Source: Devosia riboflavina
GTDB lineage: Bacteria > Pseudomonadota > Alphaproteobacteria > Rhizobiales > Devosiaceae
Direction of reading: 5' to 3'
Assembly (NCBI RefSeq): GCF_000743575.1
Contig: NZ_JQGC01000017.1
Span: 62,001 to 126,000 of the forward strand
DNA length: 64,000 nucleotides
Under the pieces are notes generated by a model. The model searched no databases and was not told where the DNA came from. It was given only the letters and a program-made list of their open reading frames with translations. The translations under genes were made by a program, and so were the position numbers. Positions within the stretch are counted from its first letter, which is position 1; the number at the start of each line of letters is the position of its first letter. Positions 60,965-64,000 of this stretch are shown here, piece by piece.

Positions 60965-62698
60965 ATGACCAACAAAATCATGCAGCAGGCTGAGCCTCTG
61001 ATCGAAGGGGGCAGGTTCCTCGTCGCGCTGGCACCGCGCCTGCCGCGCATGGCGGGCGCCACGGCCGTCGTGATGTTCCTTGCCTTCGCCGCCATTCAAT
61101 TCAGCCCGCAGACTTTTGAGGCGAGCCTTGCCTTGCGGGTGCCGGCCGGCAGCGAGCCGGCGCGGGAAGCGGAAAAACTGACCGACCAGCAATATCTGGG
61201 CGATGCGGTTTCCCGGCTCGCGCCCGACATCGTCGCCGACTTGCGTCAGGGCGGCGGCGGCGTGCTCGATACGACCGCCCTTTTGGGCAAGCGCCTAAGC
61301 CTGCGGCCGGCCGATGACGGCACCAATCTGGAGCTGACGGCCACGGCCGGAACGCCGGCGCGGGCCAAAGCCATCGTGACCGCGATAGCGGAAAGCTATG
61401 TGACCCTGGCGGGATTGCCGCCGGCTCTCTCCGGAGCCCCGCCGGAACAAACGGCATCGACCACGGCGGACGCCATCCCGTCCGCTATTTCCGCCAATGA
61501 GGCGGACACGCAGCTGCTGCAAAAAAAGTTGAGCCTTGCCTGGGAAGAGCGGATCCGGCTTGAAAGCCGTGCACAGCGCATCCAGTCGCTGGTTGCCGAT
61601 GGCAATTATGCCATGCTGGCGCTCGATGCCGAGAACCTGCCGAGCTTGGGCCGGCAAATCGACGATCTCGCAACGCTCGAAGTCGAACGCCAGAAACTGG
61701 CCGTCGATCTCCTGCCCCAGCACCCGCGCATGCGCGTACTGCAGGAGGAAATCGACCAGCTTACCGCCGACCTCGATACGGGCATGCAGCAATTGGCGAA
61801 GCTGGTCGTTGCCGACCGCGATGCGGCGCGGCGCCTCGAAGACGGGCTGCGAGACCAGTTGATCGCCGCCACGACGCCGGTCTCGGTCGATACGGATGTC
61901 CTGACCGGCGCCATTGGCGATCGCCTGGAGCCGAAAGTAACGGCCCTGCCCCGACCGGTCCGGACCGACCTGGTTCTGGCCCTTTCAGGCGGCCTCGCCT
62001 TTTTTGGCCAGATCGGTCTTTTTGCCTTTTTGCGTTCGCGGCAAAGGGCGGCGGATGACGTAGTGGAGACGGAATATGCCATGGAGCCGGTGGACGACAC
62101 GGTCTATGCGCCGGTCGACGCGCTTCAGCCGGAAGAGGACGTAGCGCATAACTGGCTCGACACATCGGTCGCGCCGGAAACCGCGGTCGAAGCGGCGTGG
62201 CTCCCCGAGCCTCTAGTGGCCGATCCGGTTGTCGAAGAGGCCAAAGGCCCGGCCGAGGTGCAGGCGACCACCCATGGACTGGACGATGCCCATATCGTCG
62301 CCATTCGTTGCCGGGGCGACATGGGCGCCGCCGCGCGGCGACTTCTCGGGCAATATGAAGGCCAGGGCCGGCGCGTGGTCTTCGTCGATGCGGCCAGCCG
62401 CCGCCGCGGACGCTCGCCCGGCATCAGCGATCTCTCGCTGGGTCTGGCATCCTTTGCCGATATCATCCATGGCAGCGGTTCCCACGAAACCGCGCTCGTG
62501 CCCTGGGGCCGGCAGGCCCAGTTCGACCCCGCCGCTAAATCGGTGCGCATCCTGATCCAGGCGCTGGCCGAACTCTATGACGTCGTCATCTTGACGCTCG
62601 ACAGCGACAATCTCGCGGCTTGCAAGCCCCTCACGGCTCTGGCCGACCTGACGCTGGATGCGAGCGATATTCCAGGCTTTGCCAAGGCGGCAGCCTAG
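60965..62698 (+). CDS. Wzz-type co-polymerase with a degenerate BY-kinase-like domain
   Basis: 577 residues. TM1 at about 30-50, Wzz region (FEASLALRVPAGSEP), periplasmic coiled coil (about 180-310), TM2 at about 338-360, an acidic linker, then a domain at about 430-577 that aligns with ExoP/Wzc-type kinases (GRRVVFVDAASRRRG like Walker A' strand; LSLGLASFADIIHG; YDVVILTLDSD like Walker B). The Walker A lysine motif is missing (IRCRGDMGAAARRL) and there is no C-terminal tyrosine cluster, so it is probably a pseudokinase. ATG at 60965 with GGAA upstream. It follows the initiating transferase by 85 bases. Confidence 0.82.
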   Translation: MTNKIMQQAEPLIEGGRFLVALAPRLPRMAGATAVVMFLAFAAIQFSPQTFEASLALRVPAGSEPAREAEKLTDQQYLGDAVSRLAPDIVADLRQGGGGVLDTTALLGKRLSLRPADDGTNLELTATAGTPARAKAIVTAIAESYVTLAGLPPALSGAPPEQTASTTADAIPSAISANEADTQLLQKKLSLAWEERIRLESRAQRIQSLVADGNYAMLALDAENLPSLGRQIDDLATLEVERQKLAVDLLPQHPRMRVLQEEIDQLTADLDTGMQQLAKLVVADRDAARRLEDGLRDQLIAATTPVSVDTDVLTGAIGDRLEPKVTALPRPVRTDLVLALSGGLAFFGQIGLFAFLRSRQRAADDVVETEYAMEPVDDTVYAPVDALQPEEDVAHNWLDTSVAPETAVEAAWLPEPLVADPVVEEAKGPAEVQATTHGLDDAHIVAIRCRGDMGAAARRLLGQYEGQGRRVVFVDAASRRRGRSPGISDLSLGLASFADIIHGSGSHETALVPWGRQAQFDPAAKSVRILIQALAELYDVVILTLDSDNLAACKPLTALADLTLDASDIPGFAKAAA

Positions 62699-64000
62699 CC
62701 GAACATCAGGTGCCGGATCTGCGTATAGTCGAGCAGGGACTGCATGGAGAGATCGGAGCCATAGCCGGAATTCTTCATGCCGCCATGCGGCATTTCCGTT
62801 GCCATGAAGCCATGGGTATTGATCCAGGTCACCCCATATTCGAGCGCATCGGCTAGCGCCAAAGCCTCGTCGGCATTGCGCGACCAGACCGATGAGCCAA
62901 GGCCATATTCCGAGGCATTGGCCCAATCGACGGCGGTCTGCAGCGTGTCGAAAGGCGTGATGCTGACGACGGGACCAAAGACTTCCTTCTGAACGATCTC
63001 GGCTTCAATGGGGGCGGCGACAAGCGTTGGGGCGAAGAAGAAGCCGTCCGCTTCCGCCGCCCGGCCTTGCATGACATCGGCACCAGAGCTTTTGGCGCGA
63101 TCGACGAAGCCCGCCACGCGCTCGTGGTGCCGCGCGCTGATGACGGGACCGAATTCGACATCGTTGCGCTCGGGGCGGCCATAGACGAGCGAGCCGAGCA
63201 TGGTTTCGAGCCTGTCGGTCAAAGACTGGACAATCGTTTTGTCGGCAAAGATGCGGCAGGCGGCGGTGCAATCCTGCCCGGCATTGTAAAAGCTCGCTTC
63301 GCGCAGCGTTTCCACCAGTTTGTCGAGATCGGCATCGGCCGCAACGATCACCGGCGCCTTGCCGCCGAGTTCGAGATGGGTGCGCTTGATCATCGGCCCG
63401 GCGGCAGCCTGCAAGACGGCGCGCCCGGTGCGGACGTCGCCGGTCAGCGAGATCATCCGCACGAGATCATGCGAAATCAGCTTTTGGCCAACATCAGGCC
63501 CATTGCCGCAGATGATGTTGATGACGCCGGGCGGCAGCACCTCGGCGAAAATCCTGGCCAAGGCCAGGAGGCTCAGCGGGGTGAGTTCGGAGGGTTTTAT
63601 CACCACCGTATTGCCCGCGGCGATGGCCGGGGCGATCTTCCAGGCAGCCATGAGCAGGGGATAGTTCCAGGGCGCGATCTGGGCGATGACCCCGATGGGG
63701 TCGCGGCGCACCAGACTCATGCGCTTGGAAGAGCGGTAATTGCCCGCCGCTGGAGCGGGCATATTGCGTACCGCGGTCGCAAAGAAACGGAAGACGTCGA
63801 CGACATTGCCGATTTCGCCGCCCCGCGCATAGCGCAGCGGCTTGCCGGCGTTTCGCGACTCGATCGTGCCGAGCGTTTCGGCTGAAGCTTCGATCCTGTC
63901 GGCAATGGCCAGGAGGGCAGCGCTGCGTTCGCGTGGCGTGGTTTTCGACCATGCGGCAAAAGCCCTATGTGCCGCGCGGATGGCGCGATCGATCTGATCG
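62695..64000 (-). CDS. patD: Gamma-aminobutyraldehyde dehydrogenase (partial, 5' end beyond the window)
   Basis: 435 codons are visible to the right edge (frame DQIDRAIRAAHRAFAAWS...), so roughly the first 40 residues are missing. Aldehyde dehydrogenase with WNYPLLMAAWKIAPAIAAGNTVV (NAD-binding lysine follows in IKPSE), ELGGKAP (general base Glu) and YNAGQDCTAACR (catalytic Cys). NYPLLMAAW and the C-terminal GGMKNSGYGSDLSMQSLLDYTQIRH match PatD/Prr, which oxidises 4-aminobutyraldehyde to GABA in putrescine degradation. Its stop overlaps the stop of the convergent Wzz-like gene by four bases. Confidence 0.9.
   Translation of the reverse strand, partial: DQIDRAIRAAHRAFAAWSKTTPRERSAALLAIADRIEASAETLGTIESRNAGKPLRYARGGEIGNVVDVFRFFATAVRNMPAPAAGNYRSSKRMSLVRRDPIGVIAQIAPWNYPLLMAAWKIAPAIAAGNTVVIKPSELTPLSLLALARIFAEVLPPGVINIICGNGPDVGQKLISHDLVRMISLTGDVRTGRAVLQAAAGPMIKRTHLELGGKAPVIVAADADLDKLVETLREASFYNAGQDCTAACRIFADKTIVQSLTDRLETMLGSLVYGRPERNDVEFGPVISARHHERVAGFVDRAKSSGADVMQGRAAEADGFFFAPTLVAAPIEAEIVQKEVFGPVVSITPFDTLQTAVDWANASEYGLGSSVWSRNADEALALADALEYGVTWINTHGFMATEMPHGGMKNSGYGSDLSMQSLLDYTQIRHLMFG

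Noticed and set aside
1..64000. Prophage, integrative element, CRISPR array or toxin-antitoxin system
   Set aside because: No integrase, transposase, direct-repeat array, phage structural gene or paired small toxin/antitoxin genes were found.

Overview
This 64 kb window reads as a piece of alphaproteobacterial (Hyphomicrobiales) chromosome, most likely from Devosia or a close relative. The grounds are high GC, the rhizobial style of the chemoreceptors (two HAMP-like segments and a C-terminal DWDEF-type pentapeptide), a RirA-type iron operator, and many short palindromic REP-like units. No rRNA, tRNA, CRISPR array, prophage or insertion sequence was seen. The genus is an inference; nothing in the window proves it.

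Region 1 (1-21.6 kb, nearly all minus strand) is a chemotaxis locus. From its 5' end at 21.55 kb it runs STAS protein, cheY, cheA, cheW; an osmC gene and a small plus-strand DxxxQ protein interrupt it; then come cheD, cheR, cheB and a second cheY. Six chemoreceptor genes follow in tandem: four membrane receptors with Cache-type sensors, one soluble double-PAS receptor, and one globin-coupled receptor cut by the left edge. Most receptors have their own Rho-independent terminator. No flagellar genes are present.

Region 2 (21.6-41.9 kb) is mixed metabolism. It holds an SAF-domain dehydrogenase-like protein, an MDR oxidoreductase, a siderophore-interacting reductase behind a TGA-N9-TCA iron operator, pseudouridine catabolism (psuG-psuK), a putrescine/spermidine importer (potFGHI), purU, an Rrf2 regulator behind a KefB-type antiporter with a long acidic tail, an overlapping aldo/keto reductase-FAH-helicase group, an EamA exporter and a YciI-like protein. 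Upstream of purU is a small ORF with a near-perfect Shine-Dalgarno sequence followed by a strong terminator.

Region 3 (42-62.7 kb) is a surface or extracellular polysaccharide cluster on both strands. It encodes two Wzz-type proteins, a polyprenyl glycosylphosphotransferase, several glycosyltransferases, a Wzy/ligase-like protein, a Wzx-like flippase and a Tat-exported GH10 glycanase. Inside it lies a module resembling lipid-linked pentose (decaprenyl-phosphoryl-ribose/arabinose) synthesis: a HAD-UbiA fusion, a DprE1-like oxidase, an ArnE/F-sized SMR protein, an extended SDR, a class III aminotransferase and a GT-C-type membrane glycosyltransferase. This is the most promising candidate for an undescribed system. 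The window ends in a partial gamma-aminobutyraldehyde dehydrogenase, functionally linked to the putrescine importer 34 kb away.
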